In this document: positions 17,014 to 26,268 of the stretch, in pieces | Position numbering within the stretch: position 1 is the first letter of the stretch | How the letters are laid out: every line of letters starts with the position of its first letter | From: an uncultured Acetatifactor sp. | GTDB taxonomy: Bacteria > Bacillota > Clostridia > Lachnospirales > Lachnospiraceae | NCBI GenBank assembly: GCA_910588225.1 | Contig: CAJUQT010000001.1 | Location: forward strand, 1 to 64,000 | Direction of reading: 5' to 3' | Length of the DNA stretch: 64,000 nucleotides | The notes under the pieces: model-generated | Databases searched by the model: none | Seen by the model: the letters and a program-made list of their open reading frames with translations, nothing else | What the model was told of the DNA's origin: nothing | Position numbers and translations under genes: made by a program

Positions 17014-17507
17014 TTAATCCAGCAAGTGTCCCTCTCTGTAAGACCACTCCAGATAGTCGGGGTTCTGATAATAAAGGTCCGTCTGAAATTCCGATATTTC
17101 ATCGCTGATAAAAGAGTCGAATATCTTCAGCAGCTCCTCCATCTCTCTCCCGGGCACCGCACAATCTTCAATCATAATACTATATAACTTTCTGATATCC
17201 ATAAATCCGGGAACCGTATATTTGCATTCTGTAATCGTATCAAAATCACCTGCAGGAATTTTATACTGTTCTATGATTTCATCACTTACCTGTTCAAAGG
17301 AAAGGCAGTGATTGACTTCCGCATCATACAGCTGCTTTTCAATTCCCTCTCTGCCAGGGCTTTCGTAATAACGCGCCTCCTGTTCTTCGTCTGGCATGCC
17401 GTATATTCAATTAAGGAACATACGTAAAAATAATCACTTCCTTTTCTGTCATAGACAATCTCGCTCCTGTCAAATTTAACGCAATATAATGCCCGTTCAG
17501 CTTTCAT
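17014..17507 (-). pseudogene. Small MoxR-operon protein split by a 2-nt frameshift
   Basis: Two overlapping frames look like one gene of about 163 residues. The first opens at ATG 17507 in an ATGA overlap with the SWIM gene (MKAERALYCVKFDRSEIVYD to SLIEY); the second carries MPDEEQEARYYESPGREG to the end GHLLD at 17014. They join if one TA is removed from the TATA near 17402 (GAATATACGG), giving IEY-G-MPDEE. The product is acidic, without signal peptide or known domain; I do not recognise it. Position in the operon suggests a role with the SWIM/vWA/MoxR proteins. Alternatives are a sequencing error, phase variation at the short repeat, or two real overlapping genes. Confidence 0.5.
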
Positions 17508-20044
17508 ACATTTTTATAGTAATCCCACCCGCGGTCATATGCGGTCTTTTGTCTGCATAGATAAACATATTCGTTTATACCGGTATACAGCTCCGCCATC
17601 CGCCCGTTCTGCCGCTTCATCCGGTGACGACCTGCGGTGATTTCCTGACTCAGCTCTGACAGCTGCTCCGATAAGTATTTCATGCCATAGCTTTCCGTTA
17701 ATTCCGCCGCTTTCCCGATATCCTTCAAGGTGCTGTCATGAACCGTGTAAAATCCGCTCTGGTACAGGTCCTCCATCAGGCTTTTCACTTCCTCCGAAAT
17801 CTCTTCCACCACCTGGTACTTCGGCTTCCGGCCGGAAGCTAATCCCTCCTGAAGCTGTTCTCCAAATATCTCTGCTTCCGGCAATTCTTTCTTTGCTCCA
17901 CACGGTTTGTCCTGCCCTGACGCCTGCCGGTTTTTATCTTCCTGCCCACTCTCCCTTTCTGCCGCTGGCTGTTGCATACTTCCTTCCTCCACAGCCAGCG
18001 CCTCTGCCTCTTTCTTCTGCCTGTCCCGGCCTGCGTACGTCAGGCCGATTACCGTCTCACGGTCTGCAGTTATATCATCCTCGTCTTCCTCCACTTCCGG
18101 CAGATCCACCGGATACATCCGCAGCCGGCCATCCCGGAGATATAGTTTCCCCAGAAAGCAGGGAAGCTTCTTCTCCGAAATTCTCTCCAGATACCGAATG
18201 GTGGAAGATTCCTGTTTGGAATAAGTGACCTCCACCAGAACTTCTCTGCCCGCCTGGTCATAAAGCGGTAAAGTCAGCTGCTGTCCTGTCCGGGAGAATT
18301 CTGCCTTCGCACAGGAAGCAGGACGGACGAATACCAGCTCCATACCTTTCCGGGTACTGCCCCCGCTGTTTCCACCATCGCCGCCGGACGCTTCCTCCCC
18401 GGAAGTGCTCTGTTCAAAAAGCCACCCGGTCTGCTGCTTTCCTATCTGTTCCTGAAAAAGCTTTCCGAAATCCCTGTAATACCATCCCTTTACATCGGAA
18501 ACCTGCAGTCTCTGCTCGCCCGTAATCTCTCCCCTGGTCTCCTGACTGGAGGAAAGGCGCATCCTGTCGTCACATTTTGCTCCGGTCAGATGAATCCGCA
18601 GATTCAACAGATTTTCCGCAGTGGTATTGATTCCCCAGGGGGCCTGGGCTTTTTCCGTGAATCGGCCCCTTCGGCCGGAATCATAGAACATAGGCCTGGC
18701 ATTGGTATAAGTATACCACTTACCTGTATTTTCTTCCAGAAAATAGATGGTCTCTCCCGCATAACCGGCCTGGTTCTGGAAACGTTCCATGCCAACGCCG
18801 ATTAAGTCCAGATTCCCCACAGGCAGATAATCTGCCCGGAATTCCCCGGCAAGCTTCATCACTGCACCGGCATCCTTCGCCTGTGAAAGCAAGACTGCAC
18901 GCCGGTACAGCCGTGTCATCTGTGCCATGAGGTCCTCCGTCTTCAAGGCGGCATTTCGCTTAAAATATTTGCCGTAAGCATCGGCAAGGGTTCTGAAATA
19001 TCCCTCAAATCTGGCCAGCCCCGCATTATGGCTGATGACCGCCAGCCGCTCCAGGTCCTCCGGCACATCCTCTGATGTTCTGGAAAGCCCCGTGCCGAAA
19101 AGCTCCTCCAGATAGACTCTCATCTGTCCCGCAGCTTCCCTGACGTTCTCCATTTCAATGGACTGCCCGGAAGCCCCGATTTCACCCAGAAGCTTCTCTC
19201 CGGTAAGAATTCCTGCCTCCAGCTGACACCAGAGGATAGCGGACGCCTTATGTACGCAAAGCTCCTTTTTATGGCAGGTACAGGTGGAATATTCCAGCGG
19301 TGACAGCAGCTTTACCGTGTATTCCGGCAGTTTTACCGTAATCACCGAGGAATACCGGATTTCCGGCTGCAGCTTTGCCGCGACCTGATTGACAAAGGTC
19401 TGAAATCCCCGGGTTCCCAGGGTTTTTTTCAGTTTTTCGAAGGGGTATTCTGTTATTTCCTTTATAAGTATGGTCTGCTTCTTCTCATTCGGGCTCTGTT
19501 TTTCCGCCGCATTAATTCCATTCTGCTGTGCTTTACCATCTGCATCGTCTATGTTGTATGCTTTCTCCGATCCGGCCGTATCCTCCCTGCTGCCTCCTTC
19601 CCTGGCAGTCAGGGTATCCCCGCCTCCCTGTGCTCCGGCATTTGCAGCATCTCCGCCATTCTGCGCCTCCGCAGGTGCTGTCAGAACTTCCTGGGACTCA
19701 GCCGCTTCCCGTCCATCTGTCCCGCTTTCTCCTGCCCTGGCCGCTTCCGTTCCGCCTTCTCCTGCGCCGCCTTCCTTCTGGCAGCTTTCCTTCAGCACCA
19801 GAATCGCCTGTACAATGTGTCTGCACATACTTCTGGAAGGGCAGCTGCATTTACTTTCTCCCAGAGGAAAGCGCACTGTTACAGACTCCTCCCCCACCGT
19901 TATGGAAGCATCTTCCGCTATGGCTCCAATGCTGGCCGGAACTTCCTCTTTATCCTTGTAAGCCCGCTTCACAATCCCTTTATTACTTAAGCCGATGAGA
20001 TACTCGTCATCCACATCGGCCAATCTGTCTCTCCATTCATTCAT
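17504..20044 (-). CDS. SWIM zinc finger protein (YehQ-like)
   Basis: An 846-residue protein with two SWIM motifs: C66-x-C68-x5-C74-x-H76 (CSCPSRSMCRH) and a second one around residue 263 (CTCHKKELCVH). Between them lies a low-complexity Ala/Gly/Glu linker of about 100 residues. The C-terminal half has no known domain. SWIM fingers bind DNA or protein. The start overlaps the vWA stop in ATGA (20041-20044), and its own stop overlaps the next gene the same way, so translation is coupled through three genes. The family partner set (MoxR, DUF5682, vWA, SWIM) equals E. coli YehL/YehM/YehP/YehQ. Confidence 0.85.
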   Translation of the reverse strand: MNEWRDRLADVDDEYLIGLSNKGIVKRAYKDKEEVPASIGAIAEDASITVGEESVTVRFPLGESKCSCPSRSMCRHIVQAILVLKESCQKEGGAGEGGTEAARAGESGTDGREAAESQEVLTAPAEAQNGGDAANAGAQGGGDTLTAREGGSREDTAGSEKAYNIDDADGKAQQNGINAAEKQSPNEKKQTILIKEITEYPFEKLKKTLGTRGFQTFVNQVAAKLQPEIRYSSVITVKLPEYTVKLLSPLEYSTCTCHKKELCVHKASAILWCQLEAGILTGEKLLGEIGASGQSIEMENVREAAGQMRVYLEELFGTGLSRTSEDVPEDLERLAVISHNAGLARFEGYFRTLADAYGKYFKRNAALKTEDLMAQMTRLYRRAVLLSQAKDAGAVMKLAGEFRADYLPVGNLDLIGVGMERFQNQAGYAGETIYFLEENTGKWYTYTNARPMFYDSGRRGRFTEKAQAPWGINTTAENLLNLRIHLTGAKCDDRMRLSSSQETRGEITGEQRLQVSDVKGWYYRDFGKLFQEQIGKQQTGWLFEQSTSGEEASGGDGGNSGGSTRKGMELVFVRPASCAKAEFSRTGQQLTLPLYDQAGREVLVEVTYSKQESSTIRYLERISEKKLPCFLGKLYLRDGRLRMYPVDLPEVEEDEDDITADRETVIGLTYAGRDRQKKEAEALAVEEGSMQQPAAERESGQEDKNRQASGQDKPCGAKKELPEAEIFGEQLQEGLASGRKPKYQVVEEISEEVKSLMEDLYQSGFYTVHDSTLKDIGKAAELTESYGMKYLSEQLSELSQEITAGRHRMKRQNGRMAELYTGINEYVYLCRQKTAYDRGWDYYKNV

Positions 20045-21168
20045 ACGATAATCTTCCCCATCCAGCCTGCCAGCTCCTCCGGCGTCATAGCGCCCACGAA
20101 AGCGCCCATGTCCGCCAGCGCGGCCGCCGCGTTTCTGTCATAATTCGGATTGGCATCCATGTCCAGCGCCGTCAGCACCACCAGCCTTGCGCCGCTCTCA
20201 ATGATTCCCCTGGCGGTACTGTACAGCCGCTGATATCCGCCGCCCTCATAGAGATCCGTTACAAGCACCACCATGGTACGGAAAGGAAAATCAATCAGCC
20301 CCTCACAGTAGGACAGCGCTCCCGCGATATTGGTCCCCCCGCCCAACTGAACACTCATCAGCGTCTCCACCGGATCGTCCACATAGCCGCTTAAATCCAC
20401 CACATTGGTGTCGAAAATCACCAGTTTCGTGTCCAGCATGGGAAGCCTGGCGAAAATTCCCGCCATAATCGCGCTGTGAATCACTGAATCCAGCATGGAG
20501 CCGCTTTCATCCACGCAGATGATCACCCTCCACTGATTGTATTTCTTCATCCGGGAATTGAAATACACGTTTTTCAGTACCAGCTGTCTGTTTTCAGAAT
20601 CATAATTTTTCAGATTCATCCGGATGGTTTTCCTGATATCCAGATTCCGCGCCGACTTCACCGGACTGCTGGCGTTGCGGTTAATCTGACCGAAAAAGGA
20701 CACCTTTATCTCCTGCTCCAGCTTTTTGCTGATCTCCTCCGCCACCTTCCGCACAATCTCCCTGGCCATCACAAGCACCTCGCCCTTCATCATGTGCTTC
20801 AGCTCCAGGATGGTCTTCAGAAGCTCCTTGTTGGGCTCCAGCTTCCTAAGCACTTCCGGGTCAGTGAGCAGCTCGGTCATCCCGTATTTTTCCAGAGCGT
20901 GACGCTCCATCACTTCCACTGTCTTCTTCGGGAACAGCTTCTTAATCTGTCGAAGCCAGTAGGGCACCGTGAGCTGAGAGCCTTCGCTTCCTCCCGAACG
21001 CTCCTTGCGTATCTCCTGCTCGTCGCCGTACTCTCTGGAATACAGATAGTCCAGCACATTCTCCATATCCATAAACTGCACTCCATCCCCGGAAAAATCA
21101 ATCTGCCCCGAGGCATATTTCCCGAGAACAAGCCTCCACCGGTTTAAAATCTCCTGTTCGTCAGCCAT
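20041..21168 (-). CDS. vWA domain protein (YehP/CoxE-like)
   Basis: A 375-residue protein with an N-terminal helical region and a C-terminal von Willebrand A domain. The metal-binding MIDAS motif DESGS is at 220-224, with the later Thr (QLGGGTNIAGAL) and Asp (VLVTDLYEGG) in place. vWA proteins encoded with MoxR ATPases act as adaptors that bring a target to the AAA ring, as CoxE with CoxD or RavA with ViaA. Here the ATPase is two genes upstream (24224-25336). The length is close to E. coli YehP (378). ATGA overlap with the SWIM gene. Confidence 0.9.
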   Translation of the reverse strand: MADEQEILNRWRLVLGKYASGQIDFSGDGVQFMDMENVLDYLYSREYGDEQEIRKERSGGSEGSQLTVPYWLRQIKKLFPKKTVEVMERHALEKYGMTELLTDPEVLRKLEPNKELLKTILELKHMMKGEVLVMAREIVRKVAEEISKKLEQEIKVSFFGQINRNASSPVKSARNLDIRKTIRMNLKNYDSENRQLVLKNVYFNSRMKKYNQWRVIICVDESGSMLDSVIHSAIMAGIFARLPMLDTKLVIFDTNVVDLSGYVDDPVETLMSVQLGGGTNIAGALSYCEGLIDFPFRTMVVLVTDLYEGGGYQRLYSTARGIIESGARLVVLTALDMDANPNYDRNAAAALADMGAFVGAMTPEELAGWMGKIIV

Positions 21169-21204
21169 ATCTTTGTCCCTTTTCTATCACCTGAGCATAT
21201 GGTC

Positions 21205-21711
21205 TCATTTTTTATCTTCCTTTTCGGAAGCGTGTTCTAATACTGTGCGCACCATCATTAAGGAAAAACCTAATAAGTTTTGCCCTTTCCACTGGTCCGG
21301 ATCAAATCGTCTTTCGTCCTTCATGGAAAGACCTATTCCCCATATTCTGTCCTGAACTGCACATTCTGCCAATATATGATTCTGCGTAGCCAGAAGTCTC
21401 TCTTTTAACTCCATATTCTGCTGAAATTTTTCAAGTAATCCCTGATAGACAATAAGCTGCCTCATACCATTCCATAAGACATCTTCATAATTCTTAACGG
21501 CTCTTCCCAATGCTTTGATTTTTCCCATATTAGCCGTATCCATTATTTGTTCTGCAATCTCCATATCATCAAAAAGCAATGCCTTTTGATACATCATATA
21601 CTGTTCCATGGAAGAATATTGAACCGTGTTCACGCAAAAATCCGAGAGATACCAATTACTTAAATACCCGTTTGCCTCGTCAGGATTATGAAAACATATC
21701 ACTTTTTTCAC
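21205..21711 (-). CDS. NADAR family protein (YbiA-like)
   Basis: A 168-residue single-domain NADAR protein: the start ICFHNPDEANGYLSNWY, the central SSMEQYMMYQKALLF, the WNGMRQ motif and the end IWGIGLSMKDERRFDPDQW then GQNLLGFSLMMVR are all recognisable. NADAR proteins handle ADP-ribose or NAD-derived N-glycosides; some remove ADP-ribose from guanine in DNA. The GTG at 21711 is chosen because GGAAGGTGG lies eight bases upstream; a GTG at 21732 opens the longer frame inside that site. It sits within the MoxR operon between DUF5682 and vWA, a place where E. coli yeh has none. Confidence 0.85.
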   Translation of the reverse strand: MKKVICFHNPDEANGYLSNWYLSDFCVNTVQYSSMEQYMMYQKALLFDDMEIAEQIMDTANMGKIKALGRAVKNYEDVLWNGMRQLIVYQGLLEKFQQNMELKERLLATQNHILAECAVQDRIWGIGLSMKDERRFDPDQWKGQNLLGFSLMMVRTVLEHASEKEDKK

Positions 21712-21743
21712 AATAAATCCCACCTTCCTCACTTAAACATACA

Positions 21744-24236
21744 TTAATTTGCCGTCCCCATCCGGGCCCTCACATACTCATCCGTCTCTTTCCCGTATGC
21801 ATACCAGTCGGGGTAGACTTCCGTCCTCTCCAGAATGTCTCTCCCGCCCTTTCCGTGAAGCCCTGCAGCGGCAGCGGCAATCTTATCCGTCTCTCTGGGC
21901 GTGAAATAGGTAAAGGCCATGCGCAGCTCCGGCAGAAGCTCCATGAACTCTTCCTCCGTCACCCGGCCATAAAAATCATCCAGCATCCGAATAAACGTAT
22001 CCCCGATAAACACCAGGTCTCTGGCTGTAAAAAACAATCCCTTGAAAAACTGCGCCGTGTGAATCAACTGTTCCTTCGTACCGCTGAGATACCCCCGGCA
22101 GGCATTCTCCACCGCTTCCGAAGTCTCTCTTCCGCTTCCGTACAGAATGCCCTGAATGCATCCGTTCAGTCCCGCATGAATCCCACTGTCATAAGTCATC
22201 TTCTCCAGCACCACAAAGTAGCTCTCTCTCTCCTGTCCGTACGCGGCTTCGTCCCGCCCGGTAATCTGATACAGAAGCTTCAATGCATTCATACATCCAT
22301 TCAGGTCCTCATCCTTGATTCCCGTCATGGAAGGAAGAAGCGTAATCATTTTCCGGCAGCCCATATGAATCAGACTTTCGAATTCCAGCTTCGTCCCATA
22401 CAATGGGCCCAGCTCCTCCATCATCAGCAGCGACCGCACTGCCTCGGCCAGAGAATAGAAATCCGTGTCCCCCATCATCTGCTCATGAACTCTGTCATAA
22501 ACCGCCTGCATCTGCTCCCGAAGTCCCATCTCGAACACCCTTGTCAGCAGAAGCACGCTCTCCTTCGCCCCCAGGTCCTTTTTCAATTCCTCCCGCACCA
22601 GGCTAATGGCAGCCTCCTCTATGGTGGCCCCATAGACGGACACCTCAATCAGAGAGGAATTCACCTGAGCGCTCCATTTATATTTCCAGATTTCCCGCAT
22701 GAGATTTCTGTCCTTTTTCAGCTGCAGATTGGGTCCCTTTATTTTCCTGGCAAATGTGGTATTCAGCCACACCATTCTATGATAGAACATACTTTGCAGT
22801 CTGTGCTTCTTATTGGAAAAAATGGACAGTGTGGATTCCGCCTCCAGGGTAGAGCCTGTCTTGATGCCAAATTTCCTGCACTGGGCCTCGAAATCATGTA
22901 TAACAGGCGGCACATCCGCCTGCTTGCACAATGCTCCCACAGCCCGGCCTGTCATCTGCTTCCGCAGAATCCGCAGCGGCGTATCCGTGGCAATGGTATA
23001 CTCTCCCTTTACAAAGGAAGCCAGCACCGCGTCCAGAAGCTCGTAAGCCCCCGGCTCCCGCTTGCCCCGCAGACCGGCAAGCCCGTCCGCCATAGAACAG
23101 GCGCAGATTTCGTCGTAAGTGGAGAGATACCCTTCTTTCCGCCTGGTCTCCTTGCCGGATGAGACAATCAAATCCAGAACCGCATCTTTATAGGGCGTAT
23201 CCGATTCCGGTATCCCCGCCCATATTTTCTGATAAAAACCGGGGAAGGGCATTCCGCTGGCATAACCGTTCAGCGCATCCGCCGCCTCCATGGAATAGGG
23301 CATCAGGTAGACGCCCTGGTCCTTAGCCGGAACTCTGCCGGACGGCGAATTTGCTTCCTTCTTATCCGCTTTTCCGGACTTTTTGCCTGCTTTCCTGCTC
23401 TTTTCCTGCCCAGAAAATCGGCTCTCCGCAATAACGCTGTCCGAGTCGGCATCTTCACCCGCTTTCCGCCGGGCCGCTTCCACTGCACCGGCCGCATCAG
23501 GCCCCTCGCTTAACAGCTCTCGCAGGCCCGGCGTATGAAAGCCTCCCGTCACCACCAGAACAATCTCTTCCGTCCCCGCCTTCCGGCTGGCATACTCCCG
23601 AATCCGCTCCGCCATAAACCGTTCTCTGGCCAGACAGCCTTCCTCCTCCAGCGACTCCTCCGGCGTGTTCTCCCGAGCCAGAGTACAGTAGGTCAGCAGA
23701 TTGTCGAACCATTTTTCGCTCTCCTGCGCCAGTCCGTTCAGCTCAAAATATTTCTCCCAGAATTCGTCAAAGCTGCGAAGTCCAGCTTTCTCACAGAGCC
23801 GCTTCAAATATACATTCCGGGAAAGCAGATAATCATCGTTATAATTGCTTTTCTCCTCTTCCTCCTTCAGCAGGCCCTTGCCCGCCTGAGAAGCCGCCAG
23901 AATATCTCCGTAGGACAGATCGATAAACGCCGTGGGGATCCCGTATTTTTTCCCCTCCCGCAGCGCCGCCAGCTCCGGCGAGTAATCCAGAAAGGGATAA
24001 TAACATTTGTATCGTTCCTTCTCTTCCGAAAGCACTCCCGATTCGTCATGATAGGAATAGTAGATGGCAAAGGGCGCTTTCGTCTCCTCGTGCACCATCA
24101 CCGGAATCAACGGCCCCGCATTTTCCGGTCCCTCCACAAGGATAACGGAGGGCCGCTGCTTTTCAATGGTCCGGCTGATATGATAAGCGCAGGCAGGGCT
24201 GTGATGGCGGACCGGGAGAAGGATTATCTCAGCCAT
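21744..24236 (-). CDS. DUF5682 family protein (YehM-like)
   Basis: A 830-residue protein. It opens with LLPVRHHSPACAYHISR, the hallmark of DUF5682, then a segment ILVEGPENAGPLIPVM and later VTGGFHTPGL, a pattern like the TraB/ChaN/EreA group of putative hydrolases (inference from the His and Glu spacing). A Lys-rich disordered stretch lies near residues 260-310. The C-terminal half is helical without a known domain. ATG 24236 puts the motif eight residues from the start, as in the family; an alternative ATG at 24263 adds nine residues. It overlaps the MoxR gene. Function is unknown in all organisms. Confidence 0.85.
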   Translation of the reverse strand: MAEIILLPVRHHSPACAYHISRTIEKQRPSVILVEGPENAGPLIPVMVHEETKAPFAIYYSYHDESGVLSEEKERYKCYYPFLDYSPELAALREGKKYGIPTAFIDLSYGDILAASQAGKGLLKEEEEKSNYNDDYLLSRNVYLKRLCEKAGLRSFDEFWEKYFELNGLAQESEKWFDNLLTYCTLARENTPEESLEEEGCLARERFMAERIREYASRKAGTEEIVLVVTGGFHTPGLRELLSEGPDAAGAVEAARRKAGEDADSDSVIAESRFSGQEKSRKAGKKSGKADKKEANSPSGRVPAKDQGVYLMPYSMEAADALNGYASGMPFPGFYQKIWAGIPESDTPYKDAVLDLIVSSGKETRRKEGYLSTYDEICACSMADGLAGLRGKREPGAYELLDAVLASFVKGEYTIATDTPLRILRKQMTGRAVGALCKQADVPPVIHDFEAQCRKFGIKTGSTLEAESTLSIFSNKKHRLQSMFYHRMVWLNTTFARKIKGPNLQLKKDRNLMREIWKYKWSAQVNSSLIEVSVYGATIEEAAISLVREELKKDLGAKESVLLLTRVFEMGLREQMQAVYDRVHEQMMGDTDFYSLAEAVRSLLMMEELGPLYGTKLEFESLIHMGCRKMITLLPSMTGIKDEDLNGCMNALKLLYQITGRDEAAYGQERESYFVVLEKMTYDSGIHAGLNGCIQGILYGSGRETSEAVENACRGYLSGTKEQLIHTAQFFKGLFFTARDLVFIGDTFIRMLDDFYGRVTEEEFMELLPELRMAFTYFTPRETDKIAAAAAGLHGKGGRDILERTEVYPDWYAYGKETDEYVRARMGTAN

Positions 24237-25336
24237 TTTCTCGCTTCGTAATATTCTTTCCATAAGCCACCTTCTTTGCTGCTCTTGTCTCTGATCACCG
24301 TATTGAAATATCCTTTTACCTTTTCCAGGTCATCCTTGTTCTCTTTGGACACGGCGCCTACCAGATTCTGCACCAAACTGTCCATGCTTAAGGTCCCGTC
24401 CCCGTAGTAGTAGCCCGTGATCATGGCCTGATAATAGACAGACACGGCCTCCGCCGTACTCATCACCGCGGACGGCTTATCAATTCGATGTCCTAAGGAA
24501 GATACGCCCTCCCGCAGCTCATGGTACGTAGATGCCAGAATCTCTGCCACATCTTCGTCCGCCTCCACGGCAATATGGCTCTCTGCGGCAAGCTTATTTA
24601 CTTCGTTCATAATAATCTGCTTCTCCATGGCCGCTTCTCTTACAGGCATTACCGTCTCGAAGTTGAAACGTCTCTTCAAAGCGCTGCTCATCTCATTGAC
24701 GCCCTTATCCCTGGTATTGGCGGTTCCGATAACGTTGAAGCCTGGCCGGGCAAAAAGGAAACCGCTGTCTCCCAGTTCCGGCACATTCAGCACTTTATCG
24801 CTGAGCACACTGATCAGGCTGTCCTGAATCTCCGCCGGAGTCCTGGTGATCTCCTCGAATCTGGTCAGAATTCCCTTCTCCATGCCTATGTAGAGCGGGG
24901 AGGGCACAAGTGCTTCTCTGCTGGGACCCTTTGCCAGAAGCAGTGCATAATTCCAGGAATACTTTATCATGTCTTCTGTGGTGCCGGCGGTTCCCTGGAT
25001 GGTATTGGTGCTCACACCGCTTACAGCGGCGGACAGCAGCTCCGACAGCATGGTTTTGGCCGTTCCCGGCTCTCCTACCAGCATCAGTCCCCTGTTGCCT
25101 GCCAAAGTCACAATGCATCGTTCCACCAGGGCATCGTTACCGAAGTATTTTTTCTCTATGTGGTATTCTTTTCCTCCGTAAGTTATCGGCTTTGCGCTTC
25201 CCAGGATAAATGTCCGCACCGCTTTGGGCGACATCTGCCAGCTCTCCGGCTTATTACCTGTGTCCGTGTTCTTCAGCGCCTCCAGTTCTTCTCTATATCT
25301 TACCTCTACCGGGGGCTTTATAAATTCCTGTTCCAT
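24224..25336 (-). CDS. MoxR-type AAA+ ATPase (YehL-like)
   Basis: A 370-residue AAA+ ATPase with Walker A GEPGTAKT (88-95), a Walker B variant ILTRFEEI, sensor 1 in VIGTANTRDKG and an arginine finger region SSALKRRFNFE. The MoxR family loads or remodels partner complexes, usually with a vWA protein from the same operon, here at 20041-21168. It is the first gene of the unit; GGAGGAG precedes the ATG and a TATAAT-type promoter lies at 25370-25399. The closest known relation by context is YehL of E. coli, not characterised in detail. Confidence 0.9.
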   Translation of the reverse strand: MEQEFIKPPVEVRYREELEALKNTDTGNKPESWQMSPKAVRTFILGSAKPITYGGKEYHIEKKYFGNDALVERCIVTLAGNRGLMLVGEPGTAKTMLSELLSAAVSGVSTNTIQGTAGTTEDMIKYSWNYALLLAKGPSREALVPSPLYIGMEKGILTRFEEITRTPAEIQDSLISVLSDKVLNVPELGDSGFLFARPGFNVIGTANTRDKGVNEMSSALKRRFNFETVMPVREAAMEKQIIMNEVNKLAAESHIAVEADEDVAEILASTYHELREGVSSLGHRIDKPSAVMSTAEAVSVYYQAMITGYYYGDGTLSMDSLVQNLVGAVSKENKDDLEKVKGYFNTVIRDKSSKEGGLWKEYYEARKWLR

Positions 25337-25369
25337 GGCTTTCTCTCCTCCATAGTTTTATTGTTCAAA

Positions 25370-25399
25370 ATTATATCACGTTTTCCTGTTATATTCCAG
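25370..25399 (-). promoter_or_regulatory. Promoter of the MoxR operon
   Basis: A perfect -10 TATAAT (25370-25375, minus strand) lies about 35 bp before the MoxR start codon. The best -35 is CTGGAA at 18 bp, which is weak. A regulated or activator-dependent promoter is possible. No other good promoter was seen inside the operon before the DUF4132 gene. Confidence 0.5.
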
Positions 25400-25518
25400 A
25401 ATAAGCAGCTAAAATTCCCACATCCCCAAATTTCCCACCAAGTTTTTTCCAGAATTGGAATATTTTTCTTGTCCCATGTCTATACTTTTAACAGCTTAAT
25501 GGAAAGAGAGGGCCTGCA

Positions 25519-25815
25519 ATGAAAACATATTTCAGTCAAAGAAGTGGGACAGACAGTATGACAGAAGAAGATTACTCCCCCATGACACTAAAAGATTCCA
25601 TAGAAAGAACCCGCCAGGCTCTTAACGACGCCTATGCGGGTTTCGATAACGCTGTGGATATTGACCTTATCGACAGCTACATTTACGAGATTTACGCTTT
25701 GCAGAAAAGGTACAAGCATCTGACCGACCTGGCGGCTGCGGAACCTGCCGCGGAATCCGGTCCCTTACGCAAGTATTCCCCGGTTCGTGCCCTGGTCAGC
25801 CATGTTCTCGGTTAA
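25519..25815 (+). CDS. DUF2508 family protein
   Basis: A 98-residue protein. Its second half, with IDLIDSYIYEIYALQKRYKHL, fits the small DUF2508 (YaaL-like) family of Firmicutes, which has no known function. The first 30 residues (SQRSGTDSMTEEDYSP) are a variable extension. The ATG follows AAGAGAGGG. It is divergent from the MoxR operon and its last 51 bases overlap convergently with the end of fliS. In Firmicutes this family often lies beside bofA-like or recR genes, which are absent here. Confidence 0.75.
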   Translation: MKTYFSQRSGTDSMTEEDYSPMTLKDSIERTRQALNDAYAGFDNAVDIDLIDSYIYEIYALQKRYKHLTDLAAAEPAAESGPLRKYSPVRALVSHVLG

Positions 25816-26268
25816 AGTATTCCTTCCATAAGTCAGACCGGCATAAACAGTCTGAGAATTATTCATCACCGGTCCTGCACTATTCTGTCCTGCAATCTCA
25901 CGGTAAGCATCGGCGAGCGGTTCGATAACACGTCTTATCTCTTCCAGGAAACGGATATCGCGTCTGGCCTCGCCGAGTGCAAGCCTCCGTATGCAGAACA
26001 GGTAAAGCCGCATCAGCTCCGGCGCCGGCTCATATTTCAGGTTCAGAGAGGTCATCAGCTCATTGAGGCATCCCCGGGCTTTCCGTACAGCCTCACGGAA
26101 AGAATCCTTATCCTCCGGGGCACTGCCCTCCGGTATCTCCTTTTCCTGTAATGCCTGCTGTGCGTCTGTCAGATAGCACAGCAGCATTTCATATAAGATT
26201 ACAATCAGCTCTGTGGAATTCGCCTGGGTAATTCTCAGAGTAAACTGTTGTCTGTCCTCTTTTTTCAT
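25765..26268 (-). CDS. fliS: FliS-like flagellin chaperone
   Basis: A 167-residue helical protein with FliS features: the early segment ITQANSTELIVILYEMLLCYL, the middle KARGCLNELMTSLNLKYE and LMRLYLFCIRRL. FliS binds the disordered C-terminus of flagellin before export. It is longer than usual (about 130) because of a C-terminal tail ending VYAGLTYGRNTLTEN, seen in related Clostridia. Its place directly downstream of flagellin supports the call. ATG 26268 is preferred over 26292 by fit to the family start. Its 3' end overlaps the DUF2508 gene convergently. Confidence 0.8.
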   Translation of the reverse strand: MKKEDRQQFTLRITQANSTELIVILYEMLLCYLTDAQQALQEKEIPEGSAPEDKDSFREAVRKARGCLNELMTSLNLKYEPAPELMRLYLFCIRRLALGEARRDIRFLEEIRRVIEPLADAYREIAGQNSAGPVMNNSQTVYAGLTYGRNTLTENMADQGTNRGILA

